A DNA stretch of 64,000 bases from Acinetobacter kookii (GTDB lineage: Bacteria > Pseudomonadota > Gammaproteobacteria > Pseudomonadales > Moraxellaceae): NCBI RefSeq assembly GCF_900096895.1, contig NZ_FMYO01000002.1, positions 1 through 64,000 of the forward strand. Reading direction: 5' to 3'. Both the position numbers and the translations under genes were made by a program. Shown here piece by piece: positions 56,971 through 64,000 of the stretch. The first letter of the stretch is position 1, and each line of letters opens with the position of its first letter. The notes under the pieces were generated by a model. It was not told the DNA's origin and ran no database searches. It saw only the letters and a program-made list of their open reading frames with translations.

Positions 56971-57767
56971 ACGGCCTCAGTACTGTGCTGTAATTGCAGA
57001 TAACGTTGGTATTCCGGACTCTCGGGAAAAAGCGCACGCAACTGATTGACAAGCACCTGCGTTCCCATTGGGTCACTATTTGCCCGCGCAATTCGGATAC
57101 CAATCCAAAGCGCACGCGCACCTTGATTCTTTTGACCGACACTGCGTACAAACTGTTCATACAATTGTGTTGCGGCAGCGGTCTGCTGTTTCAGATAAAA
57201 AATTTCAGACAACTCTAACATTGAAATATAAGAGTCACGATTTACTTGCAGGGCCTGTTTGAATGTTTTTTCAGCATTCACCACATCACCGAGTTTTAAA
57301 TAAATCCGTCCTGCATTTTCCAATGCTCTGTAGCGTTGATCATAGCCCAATGTAGTTCCTGCCACATTGAGTTGTTCAAGCGCGTCATTATAACGCTCAA
57401 TTTGATACAAATAAGTACCGTAGTTGTTACGCGCCTGTGCATTTTTAGGATCAGCAGAAATTGCCCGCTTAAAATAGCTTTCTGCTTTATCCATGCTGAC
57501 TTTACTGCCCTCTTGTTGCAGTAAAACGCCCATCATCATATTCGCGGTTGAATCACGTGAATCTACTTCAAGCGCTTGATCCAAGGTTCGTTTTGCAGAA
57601 TCCAGATCACCCGATTTAATATATTCTGCCGCCAATTGAGTGCGAATTTTCACTGCCTTTTCCGGGTCTTTCTTCCCGATTGTTGCTGGTGCCTGACACC
57701 CTGCAACAAAAATAGCGGACATACAAATTGTTGTAATAAAAGCTAATTTATATGTGGGCTTTCTCAA
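56961..57767 (-). CDS. pilF: Type IV pilus biogenesis lipoprotein PilF/PilW (TTG start)
   Basis: 268 aa. The signal peptide carries lipobox VAGC (LRKPTYKLAFITTICMSAIFVAGC region), followed by at least six TPR motifs (e.g. AAEYIKSGDLDSAKRTLDQALEVD, AQARNNYGTYLYQIERYNDALEQL, GRIYLKLGDVVNAEKTFKQALQVN). PilF is the pilotin for secretin PilQ assembly in the outer membrane. The frame is open far upstream into rlmN; the TTG at 57767, with GGGG 8 bases before it and just after the rlmN stop, gives the right signal peptide and length. Confidence 0.9.
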   Translation of the reverse strand: MRKPTYKLAFITTICMSAIFVAGCQAPATIGKKDPEKAVKIRTQLAAEYIKSGDLDSAKRTLDQALEVDSRDSTANMMMGVLLQQEGSKVSMDKAESYFKRAISADPKNAQARNNYGTYLYQIERYNDALEQLNVAGTTLGYDQRYRALENAGRIYLKLGDVVNAEKTFKQALQVNRDSYISMLELSEIFYLKQQTAAATQLYEQFVRSVGQKNQGARALWIGIRIARANSDPMGTQVLVNQLRALFPESPEYQRYLQLQHSTEAVWK

Positions 57768-57783
57768 TTGACATCCCCTTTTA

Positions 57784-59019
57784 TTATCCCTGAGTGCGCA
57801 GAATCTCATTTTGCTGCGCCACTTTCTTTTTCCACTGTTCCGCACGACGGGTACGGTCAGCAACTTGTCCAACCAACTGTCCACACGCGGCATCAATATC
57901 ATCGCCACGTGTCTGACGAATCGTACACACAAAACCGGCATCAGACAAAGTTTTTTGGAAAGAAATAATCCGGTTACGGCTTGAACGCCCATAAGGTGCA
58001 TGCGGGAACGGATTAAACGGAATCAAATTAATTTTGCTCGGTAAATTTTTAAGCAGTTTCAGCATTTGTTGAGCATGTTCTGGTTGGTCATTCACGCCAT
58101 CCAGCATGACATATTCAATGGTCACATGTTTACGCGAACTTTCATTACCATCTTTGGCAATATAACGCTGACAGGCAGCAATCAGCTGTTCTAATGGATA
58201 TTTTTTATTGATCGGCACCAGCTCGTTACGCAGTTCATCGTTCGGTGCATGAAGTGAAATCGCCAAAGCCACATCAATATCTTGCGCCAACTGGTCGATT
58301 TTCGGCACTACACCTGAAGTCGATAAAGTCACACGGCGTTTTGACATGCCATAGGCAAAGTCATCCAGCATAATGCGCATTGAGTTTAATACGGCATCAT
58401 AGTTCAGGAGGGGTTCGCCCATGCCCATCATCACCACATTGGTCACTGAACGCTCACGCTCTGCCACAGGTACTTCTTCCATATAAGAGAAGTTTGCCAT
58501 CCACAGCTGACCAATAATTTCGGCTTGAGTCAGGTCACGCTGAAAACCCTGCTTACCTGTTGAGCAAAATGAACAGTCCAGTGCACAACCTACCTGTGAA
58601 GAAATACACAAGGTTTTACGTGAACCGGTTTTATCTTCTGCAGGAATCAGGACGGTTTCCACCAGAGAACCTTCGCCATCGCCGACACGGAACACCCACT
58701 TACGGGTGCCATCTTTGGAATAGTTTTTATGCACCACTTCCGGCGCTTTAATTTCGCAGATTTTTTCCAGTTTTTCCCGCAGCTTGCCGGAAATATTGGT
58801 CATTTCGGCAAAATCTGTGACAAAAAACTGATGAATCCATTTCATCACCTGCCCGGCACGGAATTTTTTTTCTCCCATCTCTTCGAAGAATTTTTCCATT
58901 TGCGGACGTGACATGCCAAGTAAGTTCACTTTTTCCACAGAATTTTGCTGCGTCGGAGCGGATGGAGATGGTTGCTGTGCATCAGAAATTGCTGATGTAG
59001 CGACTACTTCAGTACTCAT
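57784..59019 (-). CDS. rlmN: 23S rRNA (adenine2503-C2)/tRNA (adenine37-C2) methyltransferase RlmN
   Basis: 411-aa radical SAM enzyme. The cluster motif C-A-L-D-C-S-F-C lies in [20 protein letters not shown], with [12 protein letters not shown], the ribose-binding [12 protein letters not shown] and the methyl-carrying Cys near the end ([21 protein letters not shown]). The first 30 residues are Ser/Gln-rich and lie outside the conserved domain. Start of the rlmN-pilF-rodZ-ispG-hisS-yfgM-bamB run. Confidence 0.96.
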   Translation of the reverse strand: MSTEVVATSAISDAQQPSPSAPTQQNSVEKVNLLGMSRPQMEKFFEEMGEKKFRAGQVMKWIHQFFVTDFAEMTNISGKLREKLEKICEIKAPEVVHKNYSKDGTRKWVFRVGDGEGSLVETVLIPAEDKTGSRKTLCISSQVGCALDCSFCSTGKQGFQRDLTQAEIIGQLWMANFSYMEEVPVAERERSVTNVVMMGMGEPLLNYDAVLNSMRIMLDDFAYGMSKRRVTLSTSGVVPKIDQLAQDIDVALAISLHAPNDELRNELVPINKKYPLEQLIAACQRYIAKDGNESSRKHVTIEYVMLDGVNDQPEHAQQMLKLLKNLPSKINLIPFNPFPHAPYGRSSRNRIISFQKTLSDAGFVCTIRQTRGDDIDAACGQLVGQVADRTRRAEQWKKKVAQQNEILRTQG

Positions 59020-59098
59020 GTGTATTACCTAAACCATGCCTAAAGATGAAAGGAGAAGCTCAATATCTGAGCAGAGAATTATTCAGAGAATAAAAAAA

Positions 59099-59126
59099 CC
59101 AGATAAGCAGTATACCACTTATCTGG
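59099..59126 (-). terminator. ndk terminator
   Basis: CCAGATAAG / CTTATCTGG with a 10-base loop, followed on the minus strand by TTTTTTTATTC. Confidence 0.85.
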
Positions 59127-59141
59127 CTTGAATACTGCGTA

Positions 59142-59570
59142 TTAACGAGTACGTGGAGCAATCTCAGTTTGCGCGAAGAAATAGTTAATTTCGCGGTCAG
59201 CAGATGCTACAGAGTCAGAACCGTGAGCAGCATTTTCGTCGATGCTTACAGCAAAGTCTGCACGGATTGTACCAGGAGCCGCTTCTTTAGGATTCGTTGC
59301 ACCCAAAATTTCACGGTGAGCAAGAACTGCGTTTTCGCCTTCAAGAACTGAAACAACAACTGGACCAGAAGTCATGAACGCAACTAAATCACCAAAGAAA
59401 CCACGTTCTTTGTGCTCAGCGTAGAAGCCTTCAGCTTCAGCTTGAGTCAAGTGTTTCATTTTAGTTGCAACGATTTGAAGACCAGCTTTTTCGAAACGAG
59501 CAAAGATGTCGCCGATGTGGTTTTTAGCAACTGCATCTGGTTTAACGATAGATAAAGTACGTTCAATAGC
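59142..59570 (-). CDS. ndk: Nucleoside diphosphate kinase
   Basis: 142 aa from the ATG at 59570 (family start [15 protein letters not shown]; the frame is open 48 bases further). Phosphorylates NDPs through the active-site His in NAAHGSDS (about residue 117). Conserved [13 protein letters not shown] and [16 protein letters not shown] are present. AAGGAG (59581-59586 region) precedes the ATG. Confidence 0.97.
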   Translation of the reverse strand, partial: AIERTLSIVKPDAVAKNHIGDIFARFEKAGLQIVATKMKHLTQAEAEGFYAEHKERGFFGDLVAFMTSGPVVVSVLEGENAVLAHREILGATNPKEAAPGTIRADFAVSIDENAAHGSDSVASADREINYFFAQTEIAPRTR

Positions 59571-59684
59571 CATTGATTGGCTCCTTAAGTCAATTGTTGA
59601 CATGAAAATTTGCCGCATTATACCGAATAATGGGCTTTTTTCCGCTTTTGATATGTAAAAAAATTGCTTTTTTCGATGTAGCGC

Positions 59685-59885
59685 TTAACGCACTTCATCA
59701 ATCCAGGCCATTTGAATTCCTTCCAGCAAACCTTCAGTGGATTTGGTTGGGTCATCACTAAAGTCTGGCAATGCACACACCCAGGCATGCAAGTCGGTAA
59801 AACGAATCCATTGCGGATCCACATCTGGATGTGCTTCAGAAAGCTCAATCGCAATATCAATAGTATCTGTCCAACGCAAACCCAT
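59685..59885 (-). CDS. iscX: Fe-S cluster assembly protein IscX (YfhJ)
   Basis: 66 aa, acidic, from the ATG at 59885 with AGGA about 7 bases upstream (frame open to 59906). Family sequence MGLRWTDTIDIAIELSEAHPDVDPQWIRFTDLHAWVCALPDF. IscX binds IscS and modulates cluster assembly and is normally the last gene of the isc operon; here no other isc gene is adjacent. Confidence 0.93.
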   Translation of the reverse strand: MGLRWTDTIDIAIELSEAHPDVDPQWIRFTDLHAWVCALPDFSDDPTKSTEGLLEGIQMAWIDEVR

Positions 59886-59974
59886 GGCTATTCCTAATAT
59901 GTTCAAATCAGTGGCAGTACTTTAGCAAATTTTGGAAAAATCGCGTGAGTTTCCTGATTCATCCGCATGCATTT

Positions 59975-60526
59975 TTATAACATGATATTAAAAAAGGGTG
60001 CACTCTCAATAATGCCACTGGCAATCACGACACCAATCAATGCACCGACCAGCACGTCGCTGGGATAATGTAGCCCCAATACCATCCGTGATATCGCCAC
60101 CAGAATGGTAAAAGGAAGCATCAGAATCAATAACACGGGCTGAATATAACCCAGAACCGTACTGGCCATGACAGCATGCAGGGTATGACCAGAAGGAAAA
60201 CTAAAATGGTCGAGCGGTTGTTCGTGTAGCCGGATGACTTGATGGACTTGATAGGGTCGTGGGCGTACAGTTTTTTGTTTTAGGATTTTATAAATGACGG
60301 TACCTATCGATCCGCTAATCAACAGATATAACAACTGGACAATATAAAACACCCCTTCCAGCACCCATAAACTGGCGAGCATAATAAACCAGAACAAACC
60401 ATTGCCAAAACGGCTGATGATTTTGAAAAAGTGGGCTACCGCATGTGAATGAGAAAGATTATTCAGATACAAGCAACCTTTTAAATCCAGATCCAACATC
60501 GTTATTTTTGCTTTTTTTAAATTCAT
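59975..60526 (-). CDS. PAP2-superfamily membrane phosphatase
   Basis: 183 aa with about five hydrophobic segments. The three PAP2 motifs are visible: K-x6-R-P (KQKTVRPRP), SFPSGHTLHA and SRMVLGLHYPSDVLVG. Likely dephosphorylates a lipid phosphate such as undecaprenyl pyrophosphate or phosphatidate. AAAGGAG precedes the ATG at 60526. The glycosyltransferase gene lies 31 bp upstream, so the two are probably co-transcribed; joint action on a glycolipid is a reasonable guess. Confidence 0.88.
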   Translation of the reverse strand: MNLKKAKITMLDLDLKGCLYLNNLSHSHAVAHFFKIISRFGNGLFWFIMLASLWVLEGVFYIVQLLYLLISGSIGTVIYKILKQKTVRPRPYQVHQVIRLHEQPLDHFSFPSGHTLHAVMASTVLGYIQPVLLILMLPFTILVAISRMVLGLHYPSDVLVGALIGVVIASGIIESAPFFNIML

Positions 60527-60557
60527 GATGATGCTCCTTTAAGCTGTTGCTTAAAAT

Positions 60558-61838
60558 TCAGGATGTCATTTCTGTCCCCATCGCCACACTATAGAGTGCT
60601 TGTTCAAACTGTTGCACAGGGTATTGCCAGCCGATATGCTGCACCGCCTTTCGGGCTTCCAGCCCCATACGTTTCAATTGCTGATTGCCCGGCAACTGAT
60701 ACATTGACTGCATAAAACCGGTCTTATCTCCTAATGGACTCAACCAGCCCGTCTCGCCATTTTTGACATGCAAATGCGCACTGGCATAATTATAGGCAAT
60801 CACAGGCAAACCACTTGCCATTGCTTCCAGCACCACATTGCCAAAGGTTTCAACCTGGCTGGCAAATACAAAAACATTTGCACTTGCGTAAGCCTGAGCA
60901 AGTTTCGGGCCAGATAAATTTCCTGTAAAAATGACATCCTGTCCTTGGCATAACATTTCGAGACGACCCCGCTCCGGACCACCCCCCACAATCACCAGTT
61001 TGACATCCTGGTTATTTTTCTTCATAGAGAGATAGGCTTGAACAAGAACATCTATCTCTTTTTCAGGTGACAAGCGTCCCACATACAACATAATCTGAGT
61101 GTTCGACGTTGCCTGCCATTGTTGACGCAAACCGCTGGAATAATGTTGTGGCGAAAAATGCGTAACATCCACACCACGCCCCACTACAACCAGAGGGCAA
61201 CAAATGCCAAATTCTCTTAAAATATATTCCGTATCTTTACTGGGAATACAGGTCAGTTGTGTATTATTGTGAAACCAACGTAAATAGCGCTGAATCGGCT
61301 TAATTAAAAAGGCCAAATCGAAATAACGACTAAACTCTTGAAAAGGTGAATGGAAAGCACTTGAAACAGGGATGTCCTTTGTCTTAGCCGCCTGCAAAAC
61401 GCTTAATCCCAACGGCCCTTCTGTAACAATATGCACGACATTTGGCGCAAACTGATCCAATGCTTGAGAGACTTTTAAAAATTGTGGCCAGCCAAATTGC
61501 AGGCTTGGATATTGAGGAATAGCTTGGGCTTTAACTAAACATTCCTGATTTGGCAAAAATTGAAAACATGTCTGTTTTTGTTCCGGCCTAATCAGTAAAA
61601 TTTTATGCCCCTGTTTTTGCAAACCTTTGCAGAGTTGCAATAAAGACAGTGCCACGCCATTAATTTCTGGAGACCAGGTTTCTGTCACAATCGCAATTTT
61701 CAGCCGCGGACGAATTAAATCATTGAGTATCGCAATATCATCACAAATTTGGTCTTGCTTATTCTTTTTAAAATAAAATTGGAAATTTTCTGGAAAATTT
61801 TGTTCTTTGAGCAGGCTGGTCGCATACAAAGTTGCCAT
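60558..61838 (-). CDS. Glycosyltransferase family 4
   Basis: 426 aa, GT-B fold. The N-terminal domain begins in earnest at residue 47 (LKIAIVTETWSPEINGVALSLLQLCKGLQKQGHKILLIRPEQ); the C-terminal domain has MLYVGRLSPEKEIDVLVQAY, VIVGGGPERGRLE and the donor-site E-x7-E (FGNVVLEAMASGLPVIAYN). The pattern resembles alpha-mannosyltransferases such as MgtA/PimB-like enzymes acting on lipids. The 46-residue N-terminal extension is unusual for the family; an internal start is possible but AGGTG supports the ATG at 61838. Confidence 0.88.
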   Translation of the reverse strand: MATLYATSLLKEQNFPENFQFYFKKNKQDQICDDIAILNDLIRPRLKIAIVTETWSPEINGVALSLLQLCKGLQKQGHKILLIRPEQKQTCFQFLPNQECLVKAQAIPQYPSLQFGWPQFLKVSQALDQFAPNVVHIVTEGPLGLSVLQAAKTKDIPVSSAFHSPFQEFSRYFDLAFLIKPIQRYLRWFHNNTQLTCIPSKDTEYILREFGICCPLVVVGRGVDVTHFSPQHYSSGLRQQWQATSNTQIMLYVGRLSPEKEIDVLVQAYLSMKKNNQDVKLVIVGGGPERGRLEMLCQGQDVIFTGNLSGPKLAQAYASANVFVFASQVETFGNVVLEAMASGLPVIAYNYASAHLHVKNGETGWLSPLGDKTGFMQSMYQLPGNQQLKRMGLEARKAVQHIGWQYPVQQFEQALYSVAMGTEMTS

Positions 61839-62188
61839 ACAACACCTATATCGTTATTTTAGTTTTAGCTTAGAGGTTAATTCTTTCAGTTTGATGATTT
61901 TTAGATGACTGTTTAAATTCCCATCTCACCCCTCTATAAATTTATTAATAGATTCCTTTCATCAATCAAAAAGTGACACACTTTGCTTATTATGTATACC
62001 GTAGAATTTTAAGCATTCATACATAATTTATGCATGAAATACATCGGTTCAAAGCAGCTTTTTGAAGTACAGTGCTGAGTGTTATCGCAACCGAGGCAAA
62101 AGACTGATGTTGAGATTCCATTTAATTGCCGGAATTTACAACATGGAATTGAGCGAAAAATGATTTACAAAAGAAGCCTAATATCTTA
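61839..62188. other. Intergenic region with an 11-1-11 inverted repeat
   Basis: 350 bp without a supported gene, upstream of the glycosyltransferase. TTCATACATAA-t-TTATGCATGAA (62016-62038) pairs at 10 of 11 positions and could be an operator. No clear terminator for the gene ending at 62189 is seen. Confidence 0.45.
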
Positions 62189-63016
62189 TTAATTATCCTC
62201 AACCCGACTTAATAAACCATCTTTTACTTGATAGACCTGCCCATAACCAAAATCAATTTGTTGTTTTTCTCCCTGAATAGCAGGAAATCCAGCAATATTT
62301 TCTAATTGGGGAGAACGCTGGAATTGATGGGTTTTAGGATTATACATCCAGTAGATAAAGCGCTTATCTTCAATTTTCCGTTCATTGGAAGTATCTGAAA
62401 GCACGATGTCATAGTAGCCATCAAGATTAATATCCATATAGCCAATACTTTTGGGATAAGCAGTAAACCCTGACAAACTTTGCACGACTGTATTGGTGGT
62501 TTTATTCCAGACCTCCACTTGTTTTAAGGCTCTTCCGTAAGGCTGCTGGGCATTTTCAAGACCATAAAATTTAAATATGAACAGCGGCTTTTCTACTGCT
62601 GTAAATGCAGGCCCAAATTGAATTGGAATACTTTCATTATTCTTTGCTGTAATCAAAACTGATGACATCTGTCCTGTATTGGCATTCAAGTTTCCATTTA
62701 ACTGATATTGTTCAGATGCTGTCACCTCCCCATTTACACTAACAGACTTAAGATTCAGCTGATCGCCCTTTTGCAAGCCTTTAAAAGCAACCGTTTTTTG
62801 CTCGTTCAAATCATGAAGTTTACCGTGTGGATTCCAGATCCCTGCATATAAATCCAGAAAATAGCGTCCATCGTCTGAGCGTAGCATTCGCTGCATAGAC
62901 ACCCGAACATTTGTGAAAGGTTTAAGATGGTCCGTCCTGGTTGCAGGCACTATTTCTGCAAAACTTAAGCATGCAAAAGATAAAGTGGTAAGACATAGCA
63001 GGATTTGAGTTTTCAT
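62189..63016 (-). CDS. Secreted protein of unknown function with a Ca-binding-like loop
   Basis: 275 aa. Signal peptide MKTQILLCLTTLSFACLSFA, no lipobox at the cleavage site. The body is beta-rich. Near residues 194-202 the stretch D-I-N-L-D-G-Y-Y-D is a DxNxDGxxD loop like those of FG-GAP/VCBS repeats and of XAC2610-type proteins, followed by a single repeat-like FIYWMYNPKTHQFQRSPQL. It may bind calcium. Single gene between ilvC and the glycosyltransferase. Confidence 0.78.
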   Translation of the reverse strand: MKTQILLCLTTLSFACLSFAEIVPATRTDHLKPFTNVRVSMQRMLRSDDGRYFLDLYAGIWNPHGKLHDLNEQKTVAFKGLQKGDQLNLKSVSVNGEVTASEQYQLNGNLNANTGQMSSVLITAKNNESIPIQFGPAFTAVEKPLFIFKFYGLENAQQPYGRALKQVEVWNKTTNTVVQSLSGFTAYPKSIGYMDINLDGYYDIVLSDTSNERKIEDKRFIYWMYNPKTHQFQRSPQLENIAGFPAIQGEKQQIDFGYGQVYQVKDGLLSRVEDN

Positions 63017-63159
63017 TGCTCAGCCACACTTAACAATAGATTATGTCTACTCTATCACACTTAAAATTACATCTAATCTATCTTCAACCGCTGTGTTTTG
63101 TTGCGAATTATTAATAGACTGGTCTTCATATAAAAACTAAAAATACTTTACGCAATAAA

Positions 63160-63186
63160 AAAACCTACTCAAACTGAGTGGGTTTT
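63160..63186 (-). terminator. Second terminator downstream of ilvC
   Basis: AAAACC-t-ACTCA-aac-TGAGT-g-GGTTTT, 11 pairs plus a T-G wobble, with poly-T on the minus strand. It follows the ilvC-tail relic. Confidence 0.75.
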
Positions 63187-63213
63187 CGCATTCAAATCAA
63201 TTGATTCAAGACA

Positions 63214-63261
63214 TTAGTTTTTCTCTTTATCAACGATTTTGTTTGCTTGAATCCAAGGTAT
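63214..63261 (-). pseudogene. Detached duplicate of the ilvC 3' end
   Basis: Read on the minus strand this 48-bp segment encodes [14 protein letters not shown]-stop, identical to the last 14 residues of the ilvC product ending at 63372, while the DNA differs at several, mostly synonymous, positions. Upstream the similarity fades (SLLI instead of RAMM). No ribosome-binding site or start is evident, so it is a relic, not a gene. Confidence 0.8.
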
Positions 63262-63326
63262 GAGCAAGCTCAAAACACTGTTTTGAGTGAAGCGCAAGGA
63301 GGAAAAGCATCACTTTGTATAAAAAA

Positions 63327-63349
63327 AGCCCCTGTATAAAACAAGGGCT
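63327..63349 (-). terminator. ilvC terminator
   Basis: AGCCC-c-TGT / ACA-a-GGGCT around ATAAA, followed on the minus strand by seven Ts. Confidence 0.82.
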
Positions 63350-63371
63350 CTTTTGACTTAGAAATTAGAAC

Positions 63372-64000
<629 letters not shown>

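Overview
The window reads as chromosomal DNA of a gammaproteobacterium of the Moraxellaceae, most likely Acinetobacter. This rests on recalled gene order and protein sequence (tig-clpP-clpX beside siderophore receptors, MetX next to MetW, a long-form LeuA, PiuA/PiuC, rapZ next to an HPr-like gene), on moderate GC content and on short intergenic spaces; no database search was run. About 58 protein genes are supported. No rRNA, tRNA, CRISPR array, insertion sequence or prophage is seen.

Layout. 1-4.6 kb (minus strand): a lipoprotein gene, then the protein quality-control set tig-clpP-clpX. 4.7-14.9 kb (plus): an iron-acquisition block of three TonB-dependent receptors, each behind a Fur-box-like palindrome. 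The second and third are each followed by a PiuC-type Fe(II)/2-oxoglutarate dioxygenase, and the last dioxygenase overlaps a gene for an FMN-dependent alpha-hydroxy-acid oxidase. 15-20 kb: leuA, metX-metW-Sel1 protein, rdgB. 20-25 kb: a permease, tatABC, and directly downstream a PhoX-type phosphatase that carries a Tat signal and lies behind a Pho-box-like repeat array. 25-28.3 kb: NRDE protein, lgt, two tandem related small membrane proteins, rpmI-rplT. 28.5-33.8 kb: an accessory stretch (MFS exporter, double TonB_C protein, YqaA, an AT-rich HEPN-like gene coupled to a glutathione transferase gene, a small heat shock protein) that separates rpmI-rplT from infC-thrS. 33.8-36.4 kb: infC with an AUU start, and thrS with an anticodon-like leader hairpin. 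36.5-41 kb: a PLP-enzyme/sugar-lactone-oxidase pair and an acyl-CoA ligase. 41-47.7 kb (minus): darP, HPr-like, rapZ, panC, panB, folK, pcnB, comEA-like, mazG. 47.8-49.4 kb: a short-chain dehydrogenase and a lipoprotein. 49.5-60 kb (minus): phosphopantetheinyl transferase, der, then the conserved run bamB-yfgM-hisS-ispG-rodZ-pilF-rlmN, ndk and iscX. 60-64 kb: PAP2 phosphatase, glycosyltransferase, a secreted protein, and the 3' part of ilvC, which runs off the window.

Most of the window is housekeeping. The observations most worth following are the receptor-dioxygenase-flavoenzyme cassette, the tRNA-Thr anticodon mimic in front of thrS, a detached duplicate of the ilvC tail, the HEPN-like gene, the possible heat-shock promoter and RNA thermometer of hsp20, and the physical link between tatABC and a Pho-controlled Tat substrate. 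Residue numbers count from the start codons chosen here.
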